Source: Nereocystis luetkeana
Taxonomy: Eukaryota > Sar > Phaeophyceae > Laminariales > Laminariaceae
NCBI GenBank assembly: GCA_031213475.1
Contig: JARUPZ010000019.1
Span: 8,710,698-8,774,697, forward strand
Direction of reading: 5' to 3'
Length of the DNA stretch: 64,000 nucleotides
The notes below the pieces were generated by a model, which was given only the letters and a program-made list of their open reading frames with translations, made no database searches and had not been told where the DNA came from. The translations under genes were made by a program, and so were the position numbers. The first letter of the stretch is position 1. Each line of letters starts with the position of its first letter. Shown here in pieces: positions 1-12,060 of the stretch.

Positions 1-812
1 CGTAGCGTGGAGTAGCAGGATGATCAGGCTTACGTACACCCTCCGGTGAGCACGCATTGCCCACTAGACATAGCAGGGTATGACATAAACCAACTCACCA
101 TTTTTGCCGCGCTGTGCGATTTAGAGGCGTCACGAGGACGACGACTGACACTGTAGTTGCAGCGAGTGTGGGCGAAGACAATTCTTGGCTTGGACTTGTA
201 TCGCACCGCACGACGACGTGGGCACACGTGGCATGTGCGGAGGAGCGCCTGCCCTATTATCAACCCTTTAGGGACCCAGGTCATAGTGCGATACTGTAGT
301 GTTATAGTGACTCCATCAACGGCGACGTCGGTCTTATCTTCAATCAGTCTGTAGTGTCAGCCCGCAGCAGTACGAGTATTGCGATGTCGCTGCATACTTG
401 TCGTACAAGTCCTTGGTGTTTCGCTCCGACACATTCGACGCTAGTCGACGAGAGAAGAAAGGGCTGAAGTCTCCTCTCGATGAAAAAAAACAAGGCAGGT
501 ACCGTACGTAGTAGGGGGGGAATAGACGAGCCCGGCTATGTGACCTCGAACCTGAATCACGACCATTAGGAGAGAGAGAGAAAAGCAGGGCAAAGATAAT
601 TATCGATGGGATGGGAAAAAACAAACAAGCAAACAAACCTGACGGAATCCAGGACCACCGGGCTACTTCGGTCGGCCGCTGCTATGCGTACTTCGTCGCT
701 TGTGTTTGTCGTGTCTCCCTTGTGAAGGCCCGAGACCGTTTGTACGTCCAGCACCCGCCTGACCCCTCACAACCTGAGGCCTCCGTGCGCTTGTCGTTCT
801 CCCTCTCGAAAG
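1..812. other. stretch with no recognised gene (left edge)
   Basis: I see no open frame with protein-like composition here. The short frames on both strands look random. As the exon starting near 813 opens in mid-codon, this stretch is probably the 3' part of an intron of gene A. A pyrimidine-rich tract at about 790-809 sits just before the acceptor. Confidence 0.4.
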
Positions 813-1029
813 GATAAAGCAAGGTGACTTGACCGACCCGGACTACTTTGACTTCATCAGCTTCGCGCAGTACGCCAGCGTGGCCATGGCCATCCGAAAC
901 GGTCGAGACATTTTCGAGGAGAAGGTGGGAGCGGAAGGGGAGACGAGGACGGTGCAGCGAGACCCGGACTTCAAGGACAACGGTTTACTGCCGGACGAGC
1001 ACGCGAGGAGGGTGGGGGATAGAATTTTG
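813..1029 (+). CDS. gene A, penultimate coding exon (unrecognised protein)
   Basis: This frame has clear protein-like composition, running from IKQGDLTDPDYFDF through FISFAQYASVAMAIRNG and FEEKVGAEGETR to HARRVGDRIL. I chose the acceptor after the CTCTCGAAAG tract because it keeps the charged segment before DPDYFDF; a second AG ten bases downstream is possible. The exon ends in phase 0 at a GTGAGA donor, a donor type reused in the channel gene. I do not recognise the family. The peptide is soluble-looking, mixed helical and rich in acidic and basic residues, with no membrane segment. Its 5' exons lie left of the window. Coding status is likely and function unknown. Confidence 0.6.
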
Positions 1030-1490
1030 GTGAGAGTTTCGTCTTCTTTTCATAGCGTTGGTTCAGGATGCGCGTGACGAGAGCTTCCATGGAGTAGAGA
1101 AGGAGGCGCGATGGTCCTCGGGGATAAGACGATCGACTGAGCTCTCGAGTGTTCGCTGGCTGCTCGCGCCTCTGCTGCGGGATGTTAATCCCCTTGCGCA
1201 TTGCACAGGGAGCGCTCAGCCGACGCCGTCCTAATCGGTGAGGGACGACCACTATTTCGGTGACCACGATCCCTCCCTATCCCTCCCTGTCTCCCTATCC
1301 TAGATCTCGATGTACATAAGGGCGCTGCTTCGTTTTGTTGTTCGGAGGAAGTTCGCGGAAGTCGTGAAAAGGCTTGCGTATTGCGGCACAGGTTGACAAG
1401 CTCATGCCCAATACTCGTTGAGCCGCCGGCGCCATGCCCTCTTCCGCTGCACCGCTTTCGCGTGCAACCCACCCCTTTGGCGTGCACCAG

Positions 1491-1676
1491 GCATACTGTA
1501 CCGAGACGTTCGGGGCAACAAAGTTAGCGCCGGTGGTCAGCCAGGGACTTGCGGTGCCTGAGCTACAGGAGGGGTGCGAACGGATCATGAATCTGCTACG
1601 CCTCAATTTTTACTTGTTAGACTACACTGTGGAGTCTGACCTGAGTCGCGGCCTGATCACGGCAAGTGGTGACTGA
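1491..1676 (+). CDS. gene A, terminal coding exon with stop
   Basis: After the acceptor GCACCAG the phase-0 frame reads AYCTETFGATKLAPVVS, then LAVPELQEGCERIMNLLRLN and FYLLDYTVESDLSRG, and ends at TGA (1674-1676). The phase matches the upstream exon exactly (intron 1030-1490, GTGAGA...CCAG), so the two join into 129 contiguous C-terminal residues. The segment around RIMNLLRLNFYLLDY looks like an amphipathic helix followed by a strand. No family is recognised. An alternative is that the frame is part of a decayed gene, but its composition and the phase match argue for a live one. Confidence 0.6.
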   Translation, partial: AYCTETFGATKLAPVVSQGLAVPELQEGCERIMNLLRLNFYLLDYTVESDLSRGLITASGD

Positions 1677-2394
1677 CGGGGGTTTCGTAGAGAGTAATGT
1701 TTCCTTGGGTTTGCTGTTGGAGGTTTTACGGCGCTTGGTGTCTGTCCACCAGCGGTACACACGTCTTGCGAAGTTATCGGCTATCGGACGCTCAGTGTGG
1801 TATGTAGAAAACGCGACACGAAAAAGGATATCCTACATAAGGCATGTTTGCGTGACTGCTTGAGCAGCTCTGCCCATACAGCCATTCTTTGAACTATGTA
1901 CCAGGTATCGCACTCATATTCTTGTTTCTGCACATGTTCTGAACCGAAGCATGCCTGTGGCTTTTGTTGAGTACATATTTGAAAGTATGACATTGCATCA
2001 CATTTCTGTCTGGACTCGAAGACTATTGGGTTTTTTTTAAAGCAAGCACAAGTATTTGTCTGGTACAAGGTTCCCAAGGGTTAATTTGGTGTTTGCCGTC
2101 GGCGTCCTATGCTGACCAGCGACTAATATCAAATGGCATCATCAAAGCTGAGGAAGCGATGAATTCATGCCTTGCAACCCACTCCCTCGAACGCCGTTTC
2201 GATGCTCGTGTTGCTGGTTTGTTCGTTGCAACCTTCCATCATCGATAGCGCTGCGCGTTCGCGAGGAAACAAGGTACCAGATAGCTGTGTAGGCATTGGA
2301 GATTATACGCCTACTCGTAGCTGTGTCGAAAACTGCCTTCTTTGCATGCATCGACAGCAGCTTTAAAGAAATCGCTGCTGCTACGGCATCGATG

Positions 2395-2530
2395 TACTTG
2401 TGTCCACCTCTCGGCTTTGCGTGCTTGCTTACATGCCTGCTTGTTTGCATGCCTGCTTGCCTTCTTGCGCGTCTGCGTATCTGCTTGCTTACGTGCTTGC
2501 CTGCTTCCCGCTCCTTGTTTGCCTGATTGC
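2395..2530. repeat. TGCTTGC/TGCCTGC tetranucleotide-like tandem tract
   Basis: Degenerate repeats of TGCTTGC, TGCCTGC and TGCATGCC run for about 130 bases. They produce open frames on both strands (Ala/Cys/Leu on plus, Lys/Gln/Ala on minus) that are artefacts of the repeat. Confidence 0.75.
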
Positions 2531-3948
2531 GTGCTATGGGATGCTAACTTGGATGGCGGTCGCGGAAAACGTCCTTCCAGGTTAAGGCAACAGCCCCGGC
2601 GACAATCTGGGGACAGCAGGTGCTGGTGCGGAGAAGAGACAGGCCTATCAACGATTTCGAGGCGAAAGCTGTTCTCGCCTACCTTAGAGCTTGCGGAATT
2701 GGTCGCGCAACATACTCCACTGCGTTCAACGGCCTGGATGCTGTCCACACCTTCCGGTTGTGATACCGTCCATACCTAAAAAGGCGTACATTGGACCCAA
2801 CGACAGCCTTTGGTTCAATAGCAGTGGGGGGGGGGGGGGGTCGTGCTCGCACACGTTTTTTGTTTTTGGTGGATGCTTTCATTATTTTTTTAAACGCTTG
2901 ATGGTCGTTGCCTCGACAAGCTGCTGTGTTTAATTACACGACCAATACCTCTTCCAAACATCGTTTTAGAGGGAAAGGCAAGAAAAAAATGTTGTTCAAG
3001 TAATTGTGACGATCCTTTCGCAACGCCTGACGTGAACGGCAAGGTCAATGAGGCAGCAGTTCCCTGCCGCACGGGGCTTGAAGTTGGGCACTACCACCGG
3101 GGTTTCACACTTGCGCTGAGGATTTCGACCATTTTCCGATCATACGCACCTGGTATACGTGCTACCAGGTATGCTTCTATGTTTTTCCGGCCACGGAAAT
3201 ACATGCTCTACGCTTTTCTCTATGTGTTATCTCTTCAGCGTTACAATGATAGACTGCAGACTAAAGACGTTTCGAGCCCGCAGTTTTCTGGTTCGTAATT
3301 TTTGAGGTTGGAATTATTATATTGCTGCGCTCTGCTAATATCTTACGCGCGTATGGAATGGTCTACCGTCGCTGACATGCATCGCCGGATCAATCGGTAT
3401 ATTTGTTTCGCTCTCGCGTGCAACTTGCCGCACGCGTCGCTCGTGCTTGCTGTTGCTGAAATTTGGTGACCTTCTCCCGTACACGGCCGTCCAACCTGGC
3501 TAGTGAAACAGTACACTGGGGACAAGTACGCCGATGCATAAAATTGTCGCTGCGTAACATGATGTGTTCCTGCACTCTACAAACAAATGAGCGAAATCTG
3601 GACGCCTTACTTCCCCACGTGGGTCGACACAATATTGCTGTATATACGAAGCGCGTTATTGTTCGATGGCAACCATCACTTGAGGGTAAATGCATCGGTA
3701 CATAAGTTATACCAGATAATAATTATTGGCCGACCCCGATCCAGCATTATTTTTTTGAAAGTTTGAGCTCTATATTTGTCCGGGGGGAGGTGTCACGACC
3801 ATAGGCGTTAATATTCCTGAGTGCGCCATTTTTTTCCATAGGAGTCGCACAGCATCGTCGATGATTTCGAAATTCAGCAATGAAAGCGATCAGGTCTTCC
3901 TGTACAGTATTGGCAAAATGGTGCTCAAATGTCTCGATTTAGGTTTTT

Positions 3949-4066
3949 GATCCTGGTGATTATATAGCACTACTAGTACCTGCTAGACCACTAAGTCAGC
4001 TACTCAGATTGCGTAGCTGACTAAGTTGTCTAGCAGGTTGTGCTATATACCGGTAATCAACAGATC
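3949..4066. repeat. 118-bp near-perfect hairpin with small insertions in each arm
   Basis: The left arm (GATCCTGGTGATTATATAGC, then CCTGCTAGACCACTAAGTCA) pairs with the right arm (GTAGCTGACTAAGTTGTCTA, then GCAGGTTGTGCTATATA) around a loop of about nine bases near 4004-4012. The arms match apart from a few mismatches and two length differences: the left arm carries TACTAGTA (3971-3978) where the right has AA, and the right arm carries an extra CCGGTA (TACCGGTA, 4048-4055). It could be a foldback transposon or a small-RNA precursor. Confidence 0.75.
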
Positions 4067-4237
4067 CCTTTGGGGACTTGGGATAGAAAAAGTCACGAAT
4101 TACAATCACTCCACACTGCGGGTAGATCAGACCGATCAGACAGATCAGATGGATCATTCCCACTGCATGGTCTAGATTGTTCAGTGCAGCTAGATCTCTT
4201 GTATGTATGATCTGTATGATCTAGCCCATGTTGCCGC

Positions 4238-4314
4238 GTAGGAGCCGTACAGCCTGCATAATATACTGTCGCGCATGTTTTCTGGATCGGATCTGTACTG
4301 TGCAGCTCCTACAC
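4238..4314. repeat. imperfect hairpin
   Basis: GTAGGAGCCGTACAG near 4238 pairs with CTGTGCAGCTCCTAC near 4300-4314, with a few mismatches. Around it (about 4120-4220) are several copies of GATCAGA and GATCTG. The significance is unclear. Confidence 0.4.
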
Positions 4315-6784
4315 AGTAAACTCATACGGCAAGTGAGGGATTGCAGCATATGATCTCGATCTTAGATCGTCATCTATCCGGCGTGTAGAATGTTCTACAG
4401 CTGCTGAATACTGAGCATGCACGATACATCGTCGGAGGGCGAACTAGATGGCAGTAATACGGACAACACAACTTTTTACCAGCATCCACCACACGTGTTC
4501 ATAGCAGACCGGCGCTTGTGGGTTGGGATGTGATACGTGTTTGTACTTGCCCTAGTGCCCGGAACAGCAATGCGAGGAGTTAGGTGCACGACACTCTCGC
4601 AGCATCTTTCTGCACAATGTACTCTGTAGGCGGATTGCTCGCCGTAGATGGATGTCTAGACTGCCCTCTCAGGGATGCACAAAAAAAAATGAAAACCAAC
4701 AACACCATCTGCCTCGAAAGGTCATCATGATCATAGCAGTGAAAACAAACCAGTTGCGTGGGAGTCCCGGACGAATTACCGGGAAAAAACTTCTTTTTTT
4801 CTTGTTTTTTCTACTCGGTTTAGCAATACCCCCCTCCCCCCCCCCAGCCTGGGTCTCGAAAACCGGTAGTGAGGTGTCGGTTTCGTTTTGTTTTTCGTTC
4901 TCGTATTTTTAGATCAGGGTAGTTTCAACTGGGGGTCCGGTAAGGGTTAAGGCACACCTGGTACCAATCTGGGCGTTATTGTAAGGACCGTTTGAGTCTC
5001 CGTATGAATATAAAAGTGATCCTCATACGAATATCCGTCCAGAGTTGGTACGTGTTTATTAACGTCCGTCATCGATCGCGGTGTTGGCTTGTACAATTTC
5101 ATTCTGGGTGTTCTGTATTCGCATGGATCTGAAACTACATGTTTTGCTCTACATATGGTAGCGGCAAGGTGTGTTCCAGAGGGCGTTGGTTATTAGCAGT
5201 CGCGCTGTTGCGCGTACGTAGCTTCGGGTCGGAAACCTCGAAACTACGGCCTGCTCGGCGCAGCTTCCGTCTGAGGGCATCGTAGAACAAACAGTTGACT
5301 TACCGCAATTTCGGTTTCGTATTCGCCGCAGGAAAATAAAACGTCTGCGGGTGATTATTGGCGGAAGGCGATAAACCGTTTTTTGGCACATTTTTTTTAC
5401 GCTCTTCTCGAGACACTTTCTTCAACCTTTGAACACACATTTGTTCCTGCTACGCGAGTAGTCCTTTGTGCGTACTTTGTACGTGCTTGGCAACACCTTT
5501 CGTCGCCAGCAGCCTTTACCGCGATGTTGACCCACAATATTCACCAGATAAAGTGCCAAACATACCCTGGTATTAATTACCATTTTTGTGGTTGTCCGTC
5601 CGCACGAGCCTTATCCTAGACCAGGGTTGGGTAGGGTCGGCGCCTTCTCGAAATTTGTAAAAACAAAGATAGGCATCCAACAGCACGTAAAAAATCAGGC
5701 AAAAATCCTATAATGTGTTTGGTGGTATTATCTGGTGTGAATTGTGTGCTCAAGACCGGCTAAGGCTCCCTCTTCGCCGCAGACGAAAAAAAATGCTGAA
5801 GGTGATGGTTGGCCGAAGTAAGATGCTGGCACCGTTCTTCGCTCTTGTTGAGACATCTGCTTTTTTTACCTTTCAGAGAGACGTTTATTTATGGTGTACT
5901 GCAGCTGCTGCTGCTGTATTCCTTTCTTTTGTAGAATTCGTTGTGATTTTCGACGAAGGTTCCGGTCTCAGAGCTAAGGTGTGTGCGCGTGTGTGTGGTT
6001 TCCAAGTTTTATAGAAACGGGTTGAAGTTTTACCTGGGGAGAGCGAAAGTTGCCTTTATTTGTTGTTTTCTCTGTGGTGAGAGAGTAACTACCCCGTGTG
6101 AAGACTTTGCTAGAAAGGACTGGTCGAACACCGACCAAATTAACCCCGACATCAACGGATTCCCGACATCAACGGATTTCAACCAATCGAAACAGAGGTT
6201 TAGCTGTTGAGCTGCGCTTCATATTAATATTGTTGTAGCATCGGACAAATTGTTATAGCACCATCTTATATTGATCTTGATATCGTCACCATCTATATAT
6301 AGCCTTGAATAGTCATGCTTGTGACTATGGTTGTGCACGAGATTCCAAATGCAAAGGCGTTCTGAAATTCCGACCCCTTTTCGAGATTCGGGATTCCCAA
6401 CAGCAGTACTGCAGAGCAGTAGACGTGTTTTTTTGGTTGGCTCAGCTTCGACTACATGGTTGAAAGTCCTCCACTACCTTCTTCGTTGGATTTTCATTCC
6501 CAGATTTTTTCCAGGCGAAAGCGATTATGGGTTATCACGTAGGGTCAAGCTATGTATGGGCTATGGCCCTCCGAGAAAAGGGTCGTAGTCCGTGAGGGGT
6601 CGAGTCGGGTCAAGTATGTTTCAATCATTTGGTGTCAATCGGGACAAGTTCTTACCCCCCCTCGTTCGGAGAGAGGTTAAACGCGCATTTTTGTTTGAAA
6701 GCTCATTCAGGCCTATACGGACGGTAGGACTGCACTTCGTTTCAGGGATTAAACGCTTGGAGTTTTCTGTCACATTTTTTAGGT

Positions 6785-7010
6785 GTATGTACAGTCAAGT
6801 GTGTGTTTGTCTTGACAGTATTTTCTACCCAACTACATCAGTACGCCTCGTGTCTGTCCCGACTATTTATCCTATTAATAGAGAGATACCCGGCACACAT
6901 TACGTGGTCACAGACTGCGAGACACAGAGAAAAAAAACGCTAATGAATCAAGGCGGACAAGTGAAATGCCGACGTGCCGGGTACAAAAACACAAGCACTG
7001 CAGTAAGTAC
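6785..7010 (-). repeat. SINE/LINE-like family copy (family S)
   Basis: Read on the minus strand this matches the copy at 43180-43460. It shares the block around CTGTGACCAC, the downstream GGACAGACAC/GGACGGACAC block, and TACTGATGTAGTTGGGTAGA. It also retains the CCCGGCACG/CCCGGTACG block. A 222-residue open frame on the plus strand (6592-7260) covers it but is not conserved among the copies, so I do not call a gene. Confidence 0.6.
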
Positions 7011-8027
7011 TACCGGAGTATTGTGCGCTTGGATGGAAGCATATCGCAGATTTTACCCTCCGGCGGCCCCTTCGCGAGGTGCGGCCCTTAGAGGGCAACG
7101 GCGTCCGCTGCGCGCAGCAGGCATCGGGTCCCTAAATAACCATTACCGCCTCCTTGGTGTGTACTCCCCCCCCCTTCCCCCCTACCCCTATACTGTACCC
7201 TCGTTTGTGGGGAGCATGGATCGCTGTGATACTTTCTTTGGTAAGATGTACGCTACGTAGCCCGCTTTAGGCAAAAGGTGTGGGTTATCGCAGGAGCGGT
7301 GGTGGGGGGGTACGAGTATACATACGGTACGTCTATTATTCGTGTCAGAACGTTTTTCGGTAGTTGCGGTTGTTTGTTCGTCTGGTGTAGTTCCTGCTTA
7401 CTCTCGTGGTTTCTCCGAAGTTACAATAGGCGAAGCCACACAACTGTGACTATTTTGATATTTGATACTACTAGTACCATTCTTCTTAGGACTTTACAGA
7501 GGGGAAAAAAATACGATATATCTCGATGACTAGAGCGACGGTCACTGCGTCATACAAGTGGGATGATACAAACTTACTTGCTGTCGGAGTTACAATGCGA
7601 GAAGGCGTGCGTACGTCACGTTCGCGTCGTGATCCCACCCCTACATTCTGGTGCGGGACATTCACGCTGCTGGTAGACCGTTGAAATATGCACCGAAATC
7701 ATCATTGACTGTGTCATGTGGTCACTATCTTGAACAACCGAAGGGGCTAAGAATACTCCTGTACGTATATTTTTGGTCTGGCTCGCATTGTTCTGCGGCG
7801 AGGCAGAGGGTTTAGTCCTGCGCTGATCCCAGCATAAAATAGGGTTTTCTTTTTTATCTCTCTCGAGAAAAAAATCGAGCCACGCATTGTTCACCCTCGA
7901 TGTCTGAAAAATGCTGTCGTTTACTGTGTGGAACGCTTCAAAAAAATCGCTTCTGCGTGGAAAGTTGCGTTAACTTTCTTCAAAGTCTTAAACGGCCTCC
8001 CCTTGTTATCCCCTTTACAGTAGTAGT

Positions 8028-8104
8028 ACCGCAGTCCCGTTTTGGGGACGCACCTGTCAAATTCTAAGTAGTTTGTCCCCGAAACGGGACTGCGGTCCTT
8101 AGAG
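8028..8104 (-). repeat. foldback element, family H
   Basis: ACCGCAGTCCCGTTTTGGGG pairs with CCCCGAAACGGGACTGCGGT around a short centre containing AAGTAGTTTG. The asymmetric centre (AAGTAGTTTG on the right rather than CAAACTACTT on the left) fixes its orientation as reverse relative to the copy at 24130. Confidence 0.8.
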
Positions 8105-8974
8105 GCTCTGTGGTTATTCATCCGGCGATGCAGACTTGTGAAGCGTCGAGCTTGACCGGTAAGTTGATACCGTTTGGTGTTGTACTGCTGTCTTACGACA
8201 TTATTTCCTGTGTCGGGAGTTTAGCTACTGGTCTATTTTTCAGGCCCTGACTTGAGTTACCTATGCTACATCCAGCAACGGTACATCTCTTACTGTAAGG
8301 CACCTCTGTGGTATTTGACAGGAGCAAAGCGCAGTTTCTTTAGCGCAACGGTGCCGGCAAGCTAGCTGTATCCGTCTGTTATGCTCGTACGCACGCACGG
8401 AATATGAAGTATGAAATATTATACCAGTACTGGTATTTTATTAAGCACCGGTGTGATAAAAGTAAGGCTTTCCTTCACTGGCTGGTGAGGGCCATTGTGT
8501 TCCGTACCTTGTACCCCTGGTATGTTGTAACGTTATACTCGCATCGTAAGAGTAGCACACCAGAACCCCCTTTCTTTCGTTCGTTGTGGCTTCGAATCGT
8601 TCTACCATTTCATAGGACAACTGCGACTGCGGCCACCAAAGAAATGTCTCCCTGCTTCGTACGTGATCAATGTAAAAACTCGATTCGAGAGCGATTAAAA
8701 CGAGGGAGAACAAAACGGGCGGGTGCTTTTGTTTCGACATAATATAATCAAGTTTACTATCCAGCTCACCTCGTACACGTAGCGCAACGTTTTCACCCAC
8801 AGCGACCTTCAGGATTGGCCGTGGTAACAATGGTCACAGGTTTCGTCTATTCTCCTTTCCTTCCCCCCGACACTGAAACCTACTGTAATGTTGGTTGGTG
8901 GTCATAGGCTAAGCCGACTGATTACGGCTGTATTTTTTCGACTCTTTTGTTGACGCAGATATATGTTTTTTTTT

Positions 8975-9530
8975 CTGGGTAGGCGGTTGGTTCGCCTTTT
9001 TACCAGTAGCCCAACATAGTAGTAACGTACATCATAATACCTTAACAATGGCGTCGTCGGCAGGACATGGTTTTTGGGTCGCGAACTCGAATCTCTCCAC
9101 CCTCGATATTCTGCCTTTTTTTTCTAATAGCTGAACTTTCCCATGTCGAACCTGAAAAATACCCCCCCTTAGTCCCCAGAAATTTGGACCGCGTTTCGGT
9201 GACACGCCGACTCGGACATTCGGCCTGCACCTGGAAATATCGCAATCCCAAGGGGGGGAAAGTGTTGAAGGGTTAGTCTGGGTAGGCGATTGGATAAGCT
9301 TTTACCAGTAGCCCAAGATACTGATAAAACCGGAACAACTCTCTTTGATCAGCGCTTTTATCTCCCAGCTCACCTCGCATGAGGTTTCACGCTCGTGCCA
9401 GAAGGCTTACCCAGGGTGGGGCATTGGTTACCCTTTAACCAGTAGCTCAGGGGTGTAGTGTAATACCTTAGCACATGGCGTCGACGGCAGGACGTGGGTT
9501 TTTGGAAATGTGAGACCGTGAGGTCGCTGG
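8975..9530. repeat. direct repeat pair with a partial middle copy
   Basis: The segment at about 8975-9090 (GGGTAGGCGGTTGG, ACCAGTAGCCCA, AATACCTTAACAATGGCGTC, GGCAGGAC) recurs at about 9400-9515 (ACCAGTAGCTCA, AATACCTTAGCACATGGCGT, GGCAGGAC). A short middle copy lies at 9270-9325 and a fragment at about 13300-13350. I find no frame conserved between the copies. Confidence 0.6.
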
Positions 9531-10007
9531 TTTTTATCTTCAGCGTCCGCAGTAGTACAGTGTTCACATTGCTACCCGCGTTCGTTTCCATCACCCCGGG
9601 GGTGCTTCAGTGTTCCCACTGGATGTCGGTGTAAGCACAGCAACAGCAACTACTAACGCCCATTCATGGGTGACCATCAAACTTTGCCGATTCTCTCTCC
9701 CTCTCTTTTTCTCTCGAGCGAACCGAACAAAGAAGAGAGTCGTTTCACCGGGGTTTGAATTCCCGAAAAAAGAAAAGCACGTTCCACGACAGGAGTAGGT
9801 ATCACTTGGCCGACAGTGAGGAACTGACCTACCAGGTATAAGGCGGGGGCCATATAGGGCATGCCTTGTCGTTGGAAGCCCACATATGTGTCGCACTATC
9901 TGTTCGTTTACACGCCTGGGCCATGGAATTCCGTACATTTTTTTTTCTCGGGTGTACATAGAACTCGTCAAGCGAGGACCCTCATGACAATTACGAGGTA
10001 GATCCTA

Positions 10008-10035
10008 TGATACTGTACTGTACTGTACTGTACAC
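10008..10035. repeat. TACTG microsatellite
   Basis: Five near-perfect TACTG units in a row (GATACTGTACTGTACTGTAC and onward). Confidence 0.85.
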
Positions 10036-10091
10036 TGTACCACCCCTGGTTACAGCGTGCCAAGCTTTTTCAGCCGGCAGCCAGTGGAGAA

Positions 10092-10160
10092 GAGGTGATG
10101 ATCCAGTAGCCTATCGGTTAGAGTGTACCCAATCGCGTACAGACAACGGGAAACACACCC
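10092..10160 (+). other. tRNA-like D-arm segment (possible SINE head)
   Basis: GTAGCCTATCGGTTAGAGTG resembles a tRNA D-arm and A box. No matching T-arm (GGTTCRANNC) follows at the right distance, so it is not a functional tRNA gene. A tRNA-derived SINE head or chance are both possible. Confidence 0.25.
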
Positions 10161-10316
10161 CTTGTATACCAGGTATGTACGAGCACACGAGCACAACTAA
10201 TAGCGCATCATGTAATTTGTGTGACACTACTGTAGGCACGAGTACTGACTAGGATACCGTCCGTCCGGTATAATCTAGATATAGTCGTAGTGTCCGAGAG
10301 TGAACTCTATAATTTC

Positions 10317-11090
10317 CAGGGCTGTTCGCAGGTGGGATCAGGAAGTGTTCAAAACCTCACGGGTCGGGTCGGGTCGGGTCGGGTCGGGTCAAGAGGTGAT
10401 CAAATATCGCGGGTCGGGTCAGGTTAAGTCGGGTCAATAATTTTTCAAATATCACGGGTCGGGTCGGGTCAAGAGTTTTAAAAACCTCACGGGTTGCGTA
10501 GGGTCGGGTCGGGTCGGGTCAGGAGACGATGAAAGTTCACGGGTCGGGTCAGGCCATGACCCGCGAGACTCGGGTCACTCGCGGGACGGGCCAACATGAC
10601 ACGCGAGTTGTTTTATGCTGACCCGCGGGTGGGACCCGCGCATCCGACCCGCGGATCCGACACTTCAAAAACGTCCTGTTTTTCGCCCAAAGTCTTCTCT
10701 CGTATCAACACTGAATATTACGTCTTTGGTATCATAATAAAAATAATAAAACACCGTCAAAAATGTATATGCGCATCCCCGCAACACTGCCGCCAGACCG
10801 CATATCATCATGGGGTACTATAATGAAGATACACTTGTTTTGAGGTAACCCGACCCGCGGCAGACCCTTATGTCACGGGTCAACCGGAATCTGGTTCGGG
10901 TTGAGTCAGGAGGGGTGTTCAAAATCTCACGGGTCAGGTCGGGTCGGGTCAAGAGGAATCTCGCGGGTCGGTTCGCGTTGGGTCAGGAGATTTTTTAATC
11001 TCACAAGTCGGGTCGGGTCGGGTCCGACCGGCTGACCCTACCCGACCTGACCTGACCCGTGGCGTTTGATCCAACCCGCGAACAGCCCTG
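10317..11090. mobile_element. hAT-like non-autonomous element (774 bp) with GGGTC subterminal repeats
   Basis: The left end CAGGGCTGTTCGC and the right end (reverse complement, the same 13 bases) extend into inverted repeats matching at 22 of 24 bases. The flanking 8-mers ATAATTTC and ATAACTTT match at 6 of 8, consistent with a diverged 8-bp target duplication. CAGGG...CCCTG ends and 8-bp duplications are typical of hAT transposons. Inside, both ends hold many GGGTC/GACCC pentamers. No transposase frame is present, so it would have moved with enzyme supplied elsewhere. Confidence 0.75.
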
Positions 11091-11653
11091 ATAACTTTAA
11101 CGATGTAGCTTTCTGCGTAATTCGTATGATATGTCAGGCTTTTTGTTTGCTTATATTCGTACGGCTTACTTCCCTGGTGAAAAATAGTTCCGAGTGCTTT
11201 GTTCATATGCACCTCGTTTCGTTTGCGATGCGATGATTTTTGCTTCCCCTGTCTCGTACTGTCGGTGGCATGTCACATATCGTACCTGGTACATCATATA
11301 CCTCGGACACAGGATGCTGGATGTGTCATTCGATTTTTTATTATTATTATGCTTGCCATCCGACAATGAGCAGCATGAGCTTCAACGTTGATCACTCAAA
11401 ACATTCCTGAAGGAGGAAAATCACGTAAACAGAGGAAACCTATGCACAAAGTCTAGCTACCCGCTATGTTTTTTTCATTTACGATACTCCATTTGTTGGC
11501 CCTGCTCCCTCCTCCGTCTCACTATGTGCTCTTTACGTCTAAATAACGATTTAAAGTGCAGACTACTATGAGTAGCTGTTTGACGGATGATATGCGGGGG
11601 CGGTTCGGCTTAGGAAGCTCGTTGTGAGTCAAATCGGTTTGATATTTTGTTTT

Positions 11654-11677
11654 TTTACGTACGTACGTACGTACGCG
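11654..11677. repeat. TACG microsatellite
   Basis: About five to six TACG units in a row (TTACGTACGTACGTACGTAC). Similar short runs occur at many sites in the window, for example near 54176. Confidence 0.8.
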
Positions 11678-12060
11678 TCTTTATTTTCTGTTTGTTCGTC
11701 TTCATTATCTGTTTGGCGATTGAGGCACACATTGTCGGATGGAAAACAAAAATAATACTGCACTACTGCCATCACAAGAACTGGCTTACTTAGACCCCTA
11801 CCAAGTAGTTTGGTGCCCTCCCGGCGTCATTATGCTTCTACTTTTTACTTCAAAAAAATACCGCGATGTACCACAACTGCCTGTAACACCTGGTATATAA
11901 GTGTGCAAGATGGGCCGTTAACACGAGGACCAAACGGTCCTCATGCATTTCCGCCCAGCGTGATCTGTATAGGGCTAAGTGTTGGAAAAGTGGAACACCG
12001 TTACTATTAATACAGCAAGTAGCGACTGCACAAAGTACACAAGTTTTGCCTTCGGATAAT

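Noticed and set aside
6592-7260. 222-residue plus-strand frame
   Set aside because: It runs through a family S repeat in antisense. The copies at 12720 and 43180 do not keep the frame, and the composition is not protein-like.
10360-11040. GGGTC arrays considered as telomere-like or satellite sequence
   Set aside because: They are enclosed by terminal inverted repeats with a probable target duplication, so they are better explained as parts of an hAT-like element.
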